Shown here in pieces: positions 9,332-17,236 of a stretch of DNA of 37,126 bases. Where the stretch lies: the NCBI RefSeq assembly GCF_001293775.1, contig NZ_LGLN01000013.1, positions 290,272-327,397 on the forward strand. The letters are read 5' to 3'. Positions within the stretch are counted from its first letter, which is position 1; each line of letters begins with the position of its first letter. The position numbers were made by a program, and so were the translations under genes. The notes under the pieces were generated by a model. That model made no database searches and was not told the origin of the DNA. It was given only the letters and a program-made list of their open reading frames with translations. This DNA is from Pseudomonas syringae pv. cilantro (GTDB taxonomy: Bacteria > Pseudomonadota > Gammaproteobacteria > Pseudomonadales > Pseudomonadaceae).

Positions 9332-10072
9332 ATGAGCAGCACCGCACAAAATGCTGAAGGCGAAAAAATCCTGATTGTCGATGACGATCCGGGGTTGAGC
9401 AGTCTCCTTGAACGTTTTTTCACCAGCAAGGGCTACCGTGCCCGCGCTGTTGCGAACGTGGAGCAAATGGACCGATTGCTGGCCCGTGAGGTTTTCAACC
9501 TTGTGGTGCTGGATTTGATGCTGCCCGGGGAAGACGGTCTTTCCGCCTGCCGCCGGCTGCGTGCCGCGAACAATCAGGTACCGATCATCATGCTCACCGC
9601 CAAGGGCGATGAGCTGAGCCGTATCAAGGGTCTTGAACTGGGGGCCGATGACTATCTGGCCAAACCGTTCAACCCGGACGAGTTGATGGCGCGGGTCAAG
9701 GCGGTATTGCGTCGTCAGGCCGCGCCTGTACCCGGTGCCCCCGGCAGCGAAGACGAGTCGGTAAGCTTTGGCGATTACGTGCTGTCGCTGGCGACCCGCG
9801 AGCTCAAGCGTGGCGACGAAGTGCACATGCTCACGACCGGCGAGTTTGCGGTACTCAAGGCGCTGGTCATGCACGCTCGCGAGCCGTTGACCCGTGACAA
9901 ACTGATGAATCTGGCCCGTGGCCGGGAGTGGGATGCGCTGGAACGGTCCATCGACGTGCAGATTTCCCGTCTGCGTCGTCTGATCGAGCCCGATCCGTCC
10001 AAACCCCGTTACATCCAGACGGTCTGGGGCGTGGGCTATGTATTCGTTCCAGATGGTGCCGGAAATCGCTGA
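9332..10072 (+). CDS. ompR: OmpR-type response regulator (AmgR)
   Basis: Response regulator of 246 residues: receiver domain about 11-125 with acidic pair D17-D18 and phospho-acceptor D61 (VLDLMLPGEDG), and a winged-helix DNA-binding domain about 150-240 (LMNLARGREWDALERSIDVQISRLRR). With the sensor downstream it matches AmgR of P. aeruginosa, a regulator of membrane-stress defence and aminoglycoside tolerance; the name ompR is used in many Pseudomonas genomes. GAGGAG lies a few bases before the ATG. It is divergent from tex. Its stop codon lies inside a perfect palindrome (10068-10088), and a terminator-like hairpin follows, so the sensor may be made at a lower level. Confidence 0.93.
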   Translation: MSSTAQNAEGEKILIVDDDPGLSSLLERFFTSKGYRARAVANVEQMDRLLAREVFNLVVLDLMLPGEDGLSACRRLRAANNQVPIIMLTAKGDELSRIKGLELGADDYLAKPFNPDELMARVKAVLRRQAAPVPGAPGSEDESVSFGDYVLSLATRELKRGDEVHMLTTGEFAVLKALVMHAREPLTRDKLMNLARGREWDALERSIDVQISRLRRLIEPDPSKPRYIQTVWGVGYVFVPDGAGNR

Positions 10073-10088
10073 CAACCGGGTTGTCAGC
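10068..10088 (+). other. Perfect palindrome over the ompR stop codon
   Basis: GCTGACAACC and GGTTGTCAGC are exact reverse complements separated by one base; as RNA this gives nine pairs and a three-base loop. The ompR stop TGA lies in the left arm. It may protect the ompR 3' end or affect coupling to envZ. Confidence 0.6.
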
Positions 10089-10114
10089 ACCGAAATCCGT
10101 TATTCCTGCCAGTT

Positions 10115-10157
10115 ACGTCGATAACCGCTCAACAGGTTATCGACGTTCTGGTTTTTT
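10115..10157 (+). terminator. Terminator-like hairpin between ompR and envZ
   Basis: A perfect 12-bp stem, ACGTCGATAACC (10115-10126) with GGTTATCGACGT (10135-10146), has an eight-base loop and is followed after five bases by six T (10152-10157). The stem is strong; the gap before the T-run is longer than in the best terminators, so partial read-through into envZ is likely. Confidence 0.55.
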
Positions 10158-10235
10158 GCGTTCGTCCATCGGGTCTCGCCCGCGTTCGGCAAATTCGCGA
10201 GCCTGGCTCGCCTTGCAAAGTGTATGGCTGCTGTT

Positions 10236-11546
10236 ATGAAGACTCCGCTCTGGTTTCCGCAAAGCTTTTTCTCACGCACGCTCTGGCTGGTGCTCATCGT
10301 CGTGCTGTTTTCCAAGGCGCTGACGCTGGTCTACCTGCTGATGAACGAAGATGTGCTGGTCGACAGGCAGTATAGCCATGGCGTCGCGCTGACTTTGCGC
10401 GCTTACTGGGCGGCCGATGAAAACGATCGCGACGCGATTGCCGAGGCGGCCGGGCTGATTCGTGTCGTGGGCGGTGGCGTGCCGGAAGGTGAGCAGCACT
10501 GGCCGTACAGCGAGATTTATCAGCGCCAGATGCAGGCTGAACTGGGCGCCGACACCGAAGTGCGTCTGCGCGTACATGCTCCGCCCGCGCTGTGGGTGCG
10601 CGCACCCAGCCTGGGCGATGGCTGGCTGAAAGTGCCACTTTATCCGCATCCGTTGCGCGGCCAGAAAATCTGGAGCGTGCTGGGCTGGTTCCTCGCGATC
10701 GGTTTGCTGTCCACGGCGTCGGCCTGGATTTTCGTCCGCCAGCTGAATCAGCCACTCAAACGCCTGGTGTTCGCTGCCCGGCAACTGGGGCAGGGGCGCA
10801 GCGTGCGTCTGCCGGTCAGTGACACGCCCAGCGAAATGACCGAAGTCTATCGCGCCTTCAATCAGATGGCCGAGGATGTCGAACAGGCCGGTCAGGAGCG
10901 CGAACTGATGCTGGCGGGCGTTTCCCATGACCTGCGAACACCGCTGACCCGCTTGCGCCTGTCGCTGGAACTGATGAACGACAACGAGTTCTCCGAAGGC
11001 ATGGTGCGCGACATCGAAGACATGGACGCCATTCTCGATCAATTCCTGGCGTTCATTCGTGATGGCCGTGATGAAGAGATTGAAGAGGTGGATCTGGGCG
11101 ACCTGGTGCGCGATGTCGTGGCACCCTTCAACAACGACGAAGACAGCATCAGGTTGTGCCTGGAGCCTATTCCACCGTTTCCGTTGCGCAGGGTGTCGAT
11201 GAAGCGCTTGCTGACCAATCTGATCGGCAACGCCCGGCATCATGCGGGTAATGGCATCGAAGTGGCAGCTTACGTGTCAGGCGACAGAAATGCGCCTTAT
11301 GTCGTTCTCAGCGTATTGGACCGAGGCGCTGGCATTGATCCTTCGGAACTGGACACCATTTTCAATCCGTTCATACGCGGCGATCGCGCGCGTAGCGGCA
11401 AGGGCACCGGGCTCGGGTTGGCCATCGTCAAGCGAATCGCGGCCATGCATGGCGGCAATGTCGAATTGAGAAATCGTTCAGGGGGTGGTCTTGAAGCGCG
11501 GGTGCGTCTGCCTTTGGGGCTGATGCTGCCCAGGGATGCGATTTAA
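10236..11546 (+). CDS. envZ: EnvZ-type sensor histidine kinase (AmgS)
   Basis: Inner-membrane histidine kinase of 436 residues paired with OmpR. It has TM1 at about 14-36, a short periplasmic domain of about 110 residues, TM2 at about 146-166, HAMP about 167-220, an H-box with H231 (SHDLRTPLTRLR), and an ATPase domain with N-box NLIGNARHHA, G1 DRGAGID and G2 GKGTGLGLAIV. The start at MKTPLWFPQ was chosen because I remember relatives beginning there; an ATG 12 bases earlier is also in frame, and neither has a clear ribosome binding site. The PAO1 counterpart, AmgS, senses envelope damage. The gene lies 163 bases after ompR across two hairpins. Confidence 0.9.
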   Translation: MKTPLWFPQSFFSRTLWLVLIVVLFSKALTLVYLLMNEDVLVDRQYSHGVALTLRAYWAADENDRDAIAEAAGLIRVVGGGVPEGEQHWPYSEIYQRQMQAELGADTEVRLRVHAPPALWVRAPSLGDGWLKVPLYPHPLRGQKIWSVLGWFLAIGLLSTASAWIFVRQLNQPLKRLVFAARQLGQGRSVRLPVSDTPSEMTEVYRAFNQMAEDVEQAGQERELMLAGVSHDLRTPLTRLRLSLELMNDNEFSEGMVRDIEDMDAILDQFLAFIRDGRDEEIEEVDLGDLVRDVVAPFNNDEDSIRLCLEPIPPFPLRRVSMKRLLTNLIGNARHHAGNGIEVAAYVSGDRNAPYVVLSVLDRGAGIDPSELDTIFNPFIRGDRARSGKGTGLGLAIVKRIAAMHGGNVELRNRSGGGLEARVRLPLGLMLPRDAI

Positions 11547-11578
11547 TCTGAAGGGGGAGCGAGGAGAATATAAAGCGC

Positions 11579-11627
11579 CGTGCAATAGTCATTAAAAGGG
11601 TTCGACAGATTTAATGATTACTGCACG
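11579..11627. other. 18-bp inverted repeat between envZ and the Ivy-like gene
   Basis: CGTGCAATAGTCATTAAA (11579-11596) and TTTAATGATTACTGCACG (11610-11627) pair at 16 of 18 positions in DNA; as RNA one of the two remaining positions is a G-U pair. The loop is 13 bases. It lies between convergent genes, but no T-tract follows on either strand. It could be a protein-binding site, a bidirectional 3'-end structure or a remnant element. Confidence 0.55.
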
Positions 11628-11792
11628 CAGCTTGCCTGACCCGGCCCGTTACGGAGGTACTCCCTGTACCCCTAGGTCACGCCGATCCGTTCGATCAACG
11701 CATCCCGGCCCCATGGTCATGCGCACACCTTCCTCAGGTCGCGCATATCAGGAAAGTGTCCGCTGCATGGAGCTGACAACTTCCTTGCTGGA

Positions 11793-12260
11793 TCAATACC
11801 AGTTCGGGTCTTTGCGCAATTGCTCTTGCAGCAGACCTTTCATGCCGTCGTCAGGCTTGCCCAGGTAGCGGTAAGTCGCGTGACGGGTAGGTGACTTGTC
11901 GGCAGGAAGGCCTGCAGGCACTTCGACCAGCATGGCGTAGGCATCTTCCTTATCGAGGCTGACAGCCACGATCAGGCGCTTGCTCTTGCACGTATCGGCG
12001 GTTTCGCAAAGCGGCCCCACCAGATACTTGTCACCATCTTCGGCGACCGCCGTCATTTGCTGTTCGGAGGCACCGGACAGGTTAATCACCCAGTCCGGCA
12101 ACCGCTCTTCCTTCTTGACGACTTTCGCCCAGGTTGTGCGGTACTCAGGGGCAGAACTCAAAAGCTCATTGACCCTGGACTGCCCATCGTTGGCAGCCAT
12201 GGCCATGGCGCTGCCGCCCAACAACAGGGCGGTGGCCAGTGTGCGAAATGACGTGTGCAT
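11793..12260 (-). CDS. Ivy-like (vertebrate lysozyme inhibitor family) periplasmic protein
   Basis: A 155-residue protein with a clear signal peptide (residues 1-22, SAMAMA before ANDGQ). The middle resembles the Ivy lysozyme inhibitor: a cysteine loop (C85 and C91 in GPLCETADTCKSKRLIV) followed by strands AVSLDKEDAYAML. In active Ivy proteins the loop reads CKPHDC and its His enters the lysozyme active site; here the loop is CETADTC, one residue longer and without His. It may therefore inhibit another lytic enzyme or do something else. It follows the DUF1328 gene with a two-base gap, its GAGG ribosome binding site lying inside that gene, so the two form an operon. The family call is from pattern recognition. 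Confidence 0.65.
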   Translation of the reverse strand: MHTSFRTLATALLLGGSAMAMAANDGQSRVNELLSSAPEYRTTWAKVVKKEERLPDWVINLSGASEQQMTAVAEDGDKYLVGPLCETADTCKSKRLIVAVSLDKEDAYAMLVEVPAGLPADKSPTRHATYRYLGKPDDGMKGLLQEQLRKDPNWY

Positions 12261-12262
12261 CT

Positions 12263-12478
<216 letters not shown>

Positions 12479-12488
12479 TCAAAGCGGG

Positions 12489-12776
12489 TCAGAAAACCCA
12501 TTTTTGCTGCGGCGCGACTTCATCCACAGAGACCAGACCATCGACAGGGCGAAGGCTCGATGATGCTTCTTTGAGCGCTGGTGCACTGACGTCACGGTAA
12601 GAGACGTTGCTGCTGTGAAGGAATTGCTGTCTGGCTTGAGTGGCCTGGCGGGTTTGATCCCAGCGTTGGAATTGTTGAATGGCGATCAGAGTGACCAACA
12701 GGGCCAGCATCAGGAAAAGACCTTGCTGGATGTGCAGGGGGGAAATACGCAACTGTGCAATACGCTGGATGTTCAT
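12489..12776 (-). CDS. Small single-pass membrane protein, unknown function
   Basis: A 95-residue protein with one membrane helix at about 18-36 (GLFLMLALLVTLIAIQQF) and a polar, probably periplasmic C-terminal half. I do not recognise the family. GGGGAG lies seven bases before the ATG of MNIQRIAQLR; a TTG two codons earlier is in frame but too close to that site. It precedes the DUF1328 gene by 61 bases on the same strand and is the first gene after the candidate sigma-54 promoter at 12849-12865, so it may head a three-gene transcript with DUF1328 and the Ivy-like gene. Confidence 0.65.
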   Translation of the reverse strand: MNIQRIAQLRISPLHIQQGLFLMLALLVTLIAIQQFQRWDQTRQATQARQQFLHSSNVSYRDVSAPALKEASSSLRPVDGLVSVDEVAPQQKWVF

Positions 12777-12848
12777 CTGCAAACTCCCCTGGCCTTTAGT
12801 CTTGCGATCTGATGGGTCGCCACATTCCGACCTCGATACAGGAGATAG

Positions 12849-12865
12849 TGCAGAGTGCGTGCCAA
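12849..12865 (-). promoter_or_regulatory. Candidate sigma-54 (RpoN) -24/-12 promoter
   Basis: On the minus strand the site reads TTGGCACGCACTCTGCA, against the consensus TTGGCACG-N4-TTGCA: one core mismatch, and the invariant GG and GC are exactly ten bases apart. Transcription would begin near 12838, about 62 bases before the small membrane-protein gene. A perfect palindrome lies about 112 bases upstream, the usual distance for an enhancer-binding protein. Confidence 0.6.
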
Positions 12866-12938
12866 CTCGTTACACGATATTAAACTCAATAAAATCAGTA
12901 GGCTACAAAGTTTTACAGGCGGGTCCTACCAGCAAGCT

Positions 12939-12964
12939 GCACGATTACACATTTGTAATCGTGC
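12939..12964. promoter_or_regulatory. Perfect palindrome, candidate enhancer site
   Basis: GCACGATTACA (12939-12949) and TGTAATCGTGC (12954-12964) are exact reverse complements around CATT. It lies between the BON gene's 3' end and the sigma-54-like promoter. No T-tract follows on the minus strand, so it does not look like the BON terminator. It does not match the NtrC, CbrB or TyrR-type boxes as I remember them. Confidence 0.5.
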
Positions 12965-13002
12965 GTTCTGCACGAAGCGTCCTGCGCCCGAGGCTGAAAG
13001 GC

Positions 13003-13842
13003 TCAGCCTGCGCTGCGTGCCATGACCTTCAGGGCATCGCCGTTCACGCCTTTGACGCCGCGAATGTTTCTCGCGATTTCAATCGCCAACTCCTTCTCAG
13101 CGAAGTTGGCAACGACGCCATTCAAGCTCACGACCCCGGCCTTGGTGTCCACTTTGATGTTCAGTCCGTCCAGCGTGCGGCTGTAGATCAGGCTCGCCTT
13201 CACCTTGCTGGTGATCCACGCGTCACTCATCTCTTCAGTCGGCGTCAGCGACTGCGGTTGTGCTTTGGCGGCTATCGAGTCCGCGGCGCTCAGGCTGATC
13301 AGGTTGTTGACGCTGACGACGCCATCGGTGTTGCTCGCCAGGCTCCCCGCCAATTCTTTCGCTTCCGGGCTTTGGGCGCGGCCCTTGAGCGTGATCACGC
13401 CATCCTTGCTGTCGACGTCAATGTTCAAGCCTTCGGTGACACTGCTCCACAGCAGTTTGGATTTCACCGTGGCGACCAGCGTGGCGTCGTCGAAACGCTG
13501 AGCCATGGCGGTGCGAGTGCCGGCTTCGCTGGCCACCGATGCATCGACCTGTAGCTGATTGTCGACTTTTTCGATCCCTTTGACGTCCAGCGCAATGCGT
13601 TCTGCCAATTCGCGATCCACTTCGCTTTCGACCTTGCCCTTCAGAATGGCCGTACCTTGCTCGACATCCACATCGATCTTGAAAGGGCTTAGATGTTTGT
13701 TCAGCGCAAAGGCCGTCCAGATAGATCCTTCCTGCCGCGCTTCGGCAAGCTGGGTGGGCAGATCAGGCTGGGCAAGCACCGGGCCGCTGCCCAGCATTGC
13801 AGTGGCGGCAGTGATCAGCGCGATCTTTTTCAGTGAAAACAT
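13003..13842 (-). CDS. Periplasmic protein with three BON domains (OsmY-like)
   Basis: A 279-residue exported protein: signal peptide about 1-24 (GPVLA before QPDLP), then three BON repeats at about 35-100, 115-183 and 205-275, each with the pattern (I/V)-x-V-D-x-x-x-G-x-(V/A)-x-L-x-G. BON domains bind membranes or phospholipid, and OsmY-type proteins are induced by osmotic or envelope stress. E. coli OsmY has two BON domains; here there are three. AAGGA lies eight bases before the ATG. The gene is divergent from algB over 196 bases; I could not identify a convincing stress-sigma promoter there. Confidence 0.85.
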   Translation of the reverse strand: MFSLKKIALITAATAMLGSGPVLAQPDLPTQLAEARQEGSIWTAFALNKHLSPFKIDVDVEQGTAILKGKVESEVDRELAERIALDVKGIEKVDNQLQVDASVASEAGTRTAMAQRFDDATLVATVKSKLLWSSVTEGLNIDVDSKDGVITLKGRAQSPEAKELAGSLASNTDGVVSVNNLISLSAADSIAAKAQPQSLTPTEEMSDAWITSKVKASLIYSRTLDGLNIKVDTKAGVVSLNGVVANFAEKELAIEIARNIRGVKGVNGDALKVMARSAG

Positions 13843-14038
13843 GTGAGCGTTCCTTTTGAAATGAATGTTGTCTCCGAACAGACGGTTTAAACGGCATAAA
13901 CAGCGGGCGATCAGGCCATTCGCTATTAAACGGACAGATAGCTACCACGAATGCCGCAGAATCAATCAGAATTGACCATGCAACTTGCCCGATGATTCCG
14001 AGACTAACTGAGACAATTCATTAAGGAGCGTAGGAAAA

Positions 14039-15385
14039 ATGGAAGCAGCCACTGAGAATCAGGGCCGTATTCTGCTTGTGGACGATGAGTCCGCCATCCT
14101 CCGCACCTTCCGATACTGTTTGGAAGACGAAGGTTACAGCGTCGCCACTGCCAACAGCGCAGCGCAGGCGGACACGCTCATGCAACGCCAAGTATTTGAT
14201 TTGTGCTTTCTGGATCTGCGTCTGGGTGAGGACAATGGCCTCGACGTGCTGGCCCAGATGCGTATCCAGGCGCCGTGGATGCGCGTGGTCATTGTGACCG
14301 CGCATTCGGCCGTCGATACCGCTGTCGATGCCATTCAGGCTGGCGCGGCCGACTATCTGGTAAAACCGTGCAGCCCGGATCAGCTGCGTCTGGCCACCGC
14401 CAAGCAGTTGGAAGTGCGACAGCTTTCTGCCCGTCTCGAGGCACTGGAAGGCGAGGTTCGCAAGCCCAAGGACGGTCTGGATTCCCACAGCCCGTCGATG
14501 ATGGCGATTCTGGAAACGGCCCGTCAGGTTGCAGTGACTGACGCCAACATTCTGATTCTGGGTGAGTCAGGCACGGGTAAAGGCGAGCTGGCCCGCGCGA
14601 TTCATGGCTGGAGCAAGCGCGCCAAGAAGTCTTGCGTCACGATCAACTGCCCGTCGCTGACTGCTGAGTTGATGGAGAGCGAGCTGTTCGGTCACAGTCG
14701 TGGAGCCTTTACCGGTGCCAGTGAAAGCACCCTGGGGCGTGTTAATCAGGCGGATGGCGGCACGCTGTTTCTCGACGAAATCGGCGATTTTCCATTGACG
14801 TTGCAGCCAAAGTTGCTGCGTTTCATCCAGGACAAGGAATACGAGCGCGTGGGCGATCCGGTCACTCGGCGGGCTGATGTGCGTATTCTGGCGGCCACCA
14901 ACCTCAATCTGGAGGACATGGTGCGCAGCGGGCGTTTCCGTGAGGACTTGCTGTACCGTCTGAACGTTATCACCCTGCATTTGCCTGCCTTGCGCGAGCG
15001 CAGTGAAGACATTCTGACCCTGGCGGACCGCTTTCTGGCGCGTTTCGTCAAGGACTACGCCCGCCCGGCGCGTGGTTTCAGCGATGAAGCACGTGCTGCG
15101 CTGCTCAACTACCGCTGGCCCGGCAATATCCGCGAACTGCGTAACGTCATCGAACGCGCCAGTATCATCTGCCCGCAAGAGCGCGTGGAGGTCAGCCACT
15201 TGGGCATGGCCGAGCAACCGGTTAACAATGCGCCGCGTGTCGGTGCCGCGTTGAGCCTGGACGAGCTGGAAAAAGCACACATCGGCGCAGTCCTGGCCAC
15301 CAGCGAAACGCTCGATCAGGCCGCGAAAACACTGGGTATCGACGCTTCTACTCTTTACCGCAAACGTAAACAGTACAACCTGTGA
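14039..15385 (+). CDS. algB: Two-component response regulator AlgB
   Basis: NtrC-family regulator of 448 residues: receiver domain about 10-125 with phospho-acceptor D59 (CFLDLRLGED), AAA+ sigma-54 activator domain about 145-380 with Walker A GESGTGKG (175-182) and the sigma-54 contact loop GAFTGA (222-227), and a Fis-type helix-turn-helix at about 405-445 (LDQAAKTLGIDASTLYRKR). AlgB promotes alginate synthesis and, dephosphorylated by KinB, controls virulence and light or quorum responses in P. aeruginosa. The GAFTGA motif is intact, so it could act with sigma-54, although alginate control by AlgB is reported to be independent of it. kinB follows after ten bases. Confidence 0.95.
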   Translation: MEAATENQGRILLVDDESAILRTFRYCLEDEGYSVATANSAAQADTLMQRQVFDLCFLDLRLGEDNGLDVLAQMRIQAPWMRVVIVTAHSAVDTAVDAIQAGAADYLVKPCSPDQLRLATAKQLEVRQLSARLEALEGEVRKPKDGLDSHSPSMMAILETARQVAVTDANILILGESGTGKGELARAIHGWSKRAKKSCVTINCPSLTAELMESELFGHSRGAFTGASESTLGRVNQADGGTLFLDEIGDFPLTLQPKLLRFIQDKEYERVGDPVTRRADVRILAATNLNLEDMVRSGRFREDLLYRLNVITLHLPALRERSEDILTLADRFLARFVKDYARPARGFSDEARAALLNYRWPGNIRELRNVIERASIICPQERVEVSHLGMAEQPVNNAPRVGAALSLDELEKAHIGAVLATSETLDQAAKTLGIDASTLYRKRKQYNL

Positions 15386-15395
15386 ATGACCTCGA

Positions 15396-17183
15396 ATGAA
15401 GCTGGCCATGAAGTTGCGCACTCGCCTTTTTCTGAGTATTTCGGCCCTTATCACGGTCGCTTTGCTCGGACTGCTGCTGGGACTCGTCAGCGTCATGCAG
15501 ATGGCCCGTACTCAGGAATCGCTGATTCAGCACAACTTCGCGGTGCTCGACCTGGGTTTGAGGCTGCGTCAGAACCTCGGCGATCAGCTGGTACTGATGA
15601 CCGGTTCGCAGCGCAATCAGGCGGAGCTGGATAAGGCTCAGGCTCAGTTCAAAGAGTTGTTGGAGCAGGGTTCTGCGCAGGACGCCCAGCAGGATGTGCG
15701 GGTCGGTTTCGAGAAAACCAGGAGTGATTACCAGCGCTTCATTGACGACTGGAAGCTGTACGGGAGCGACCCGCGTGGCATACGCGGCACACCGCAATTG
15801 AGTGAGAGCTTCGACACGCTGCGTAACGGGCTTTTGAGCGTGCACCGCACGGCGCTCGAAAATATCAGTAATGCCGAAATCAACTCCCGGGACCGCGCGC
15901 TGTGGATCGCTGGCCTGCTGGGGCTGGTCGGGCTGGCGGTGCTGTGCATCGGCTTCGTGACTGCGCACGGTATTGCGCGACGCTTTGGTGCCCCGATCGA
16001 AGCGCTGGCCAAAGCAGCCGACCGGATAGGCGAGGGTGATTACGAGGTTACATTGCCGATTTCCTCGGCTGCCGAGATGAACCTGCTGACTCGACGCTTT
16101 GGCATCATGGCTGAGGCGTTGCGCCAGCATCAGGCGACTAACGTCGATGAGCTGCTGGCAGGTCAACAGCGGCTGCAGGCGGTTCTCGACAGCATCGACG
16201 ACGGCCTGTTGATGATTGACCGGCAAGGGCATCTCGAACACTTGAATCCTGTCGCTCAGCGCCAACTCGGGTGGGATGAAAGCCGTCTGGGCCAGAGTCT
16301 GGGTGAAGCGCTGGGGCGTCCCGAACTGGATGAGCAGCTGCATCTGGTATTGCGCGGGGGCACACTGGAGCGCGCGCCGGAAGATCTTGCCATCGAAATA
16401 GACAGCGAGTCCCGCTTGCTGACCTATAGCATGACGCCGGTCAGTCATACCAAGGGGCATATTCTGGGTGCGGTGATGGTGCTGCATGACGTCACCGAGC
16501 AGCGCGCGTTCGAGCGCGTGCGCAGTGAGTTCGTGCTGCGCGCCTCACACGAACTGCGCACGCCGGTCACCGGCATGCACATGGCCTTCGGCCTTTTGCA
16601 GGAGCGGCTGCACTTTGCGCCGGAGTCCCGCGAAGCCGATCTGCTGAATACCGTGACTGAAGAAATGCAGCGCCTGATGCAGCTCATCAACGACCTGCTG
16701 AACTTCTCGCGTTACCAGAATGGCCTGCAAAAACTCAAGCTGGCGCCGTGCTCTGTCGAAGCGCTGCTGGAGGAAGCCAAGTCCCGGTTCGAGGAGCAAG
16801 CGCTGGAGCAGGACATTGTGCTGATGCTGGATGTGCAGGGGCCGATGCCACGGCTGCATGCCGACCAGTCCCAGCTGGAGCGGGTGCTCGACAACCTGCT
16901 CGACAACGCCTTGCGCCACACGCCACCGAAAGGGCTGATCCGCCTGCAGGCGCGGCGCCATGGCGAGCGGGCAATTATCAGCGTCGAGGACAATGGCGAG
17001 GGCATCGCCTACGGTCAGCAAGGGCGGATCTTCGAGCCCTTCGTTCAGGTCGGCCGCAAAAAAGGCGGTGCCGGGCTCGGGCTGGCGCTGTGCAAGGAGA
17101 TCGTCCAGTTGCACGGCGGGCGCATGGGGGTTTACTCAAGGCCGGGACAGGGCACTCAGTTTTATATGGCGTTGCCGCTTTGA
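15396..17183 (+). CDS. kinB: Sensor histidine kinase KinB
   Basis: Inner-membrane kinase/phosphatase of 595 residues, the length I remember for P. aeruginosa KinB. Order: TM1 about 11-33, periplasmic sensor about 34-167, TM2 about 168-190, HAMP about 191-245, PAS about 255-370, H-box with H385 (ASHELRTPVTGMH), and an ATPase domain with NLLDNALRHT, DNGEGI and GGAGLGLAL. The PAS domain in KinB helps control its phosphatase activity on AlgB. Two ATGs (15396 and 15408) could start the gene; neither has a strong ribosome binding site, which suggests translational coupling to algB. It converges on the amidase gene. Confidence 0.95.
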   Translation: MKLAMKLRTRLFLSISALITVALLGLLLGLVSVMQMARTQESLIQHNFAVLDLGLRLRQNLGDQLVLMTGSQRNQAELDKAQAQFKELLEQGSAQDAQQDVRVGFEKTRSDYQRFIDDWKLYGSDPRGIRGTPQLSESFDTLRNGLLSVHRTALENISNAEINSRDRALWIAGLLGLVGLAVLCIGFVTAHGIARRFGAPIEALAKAADRIGEGDYEVTLPISSAAEMNLLTRRFGIMAEALRQHQATNVDELLAGQQRLQAVLDSIDDGLLMIDRQGHLEHLNPVAQRQLGWDESRLGQSLGEALGRPELDEQLHLVLRGGTLERAPEDLAIEIDSESRLLTYSMTPVSHTKGHILGAVMVLHDVTEQRAFERVRSEFVLRASHELRTPVTGMHMAFGLLQERLHFAPESREADLLNTVTEEMQRLMQLINDLLNFSRYQNGLQKLKLAPCSVEALLEEAKSRFEEQALEQDIVLMLDVQGPMPRLHADQSQLERVLDNLLDNALRHTPPKGLIRLQARRHGERAIISVEDNGEGIAYGQQGRIFEPFVQVGRKKGGAGLGLALCKEIVQLHGGRMGVYSRPGQGTQFYMALPL

Positions 17184-17236
17184 AGACTTGATCGTCAAGC
17201 CGTCATAAGCCGATCGAGCGTCGAGCCGCAGCTCAA

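Noticed and set aside
11614..11868. 84-codon ORF after envZ
   Set aside because: It begins inside the inverted repeat, overlaps the 3' end of the Ivy-like gene, has no ribosome binding site and gives low-complexity Arg/Ser/Pro protein.
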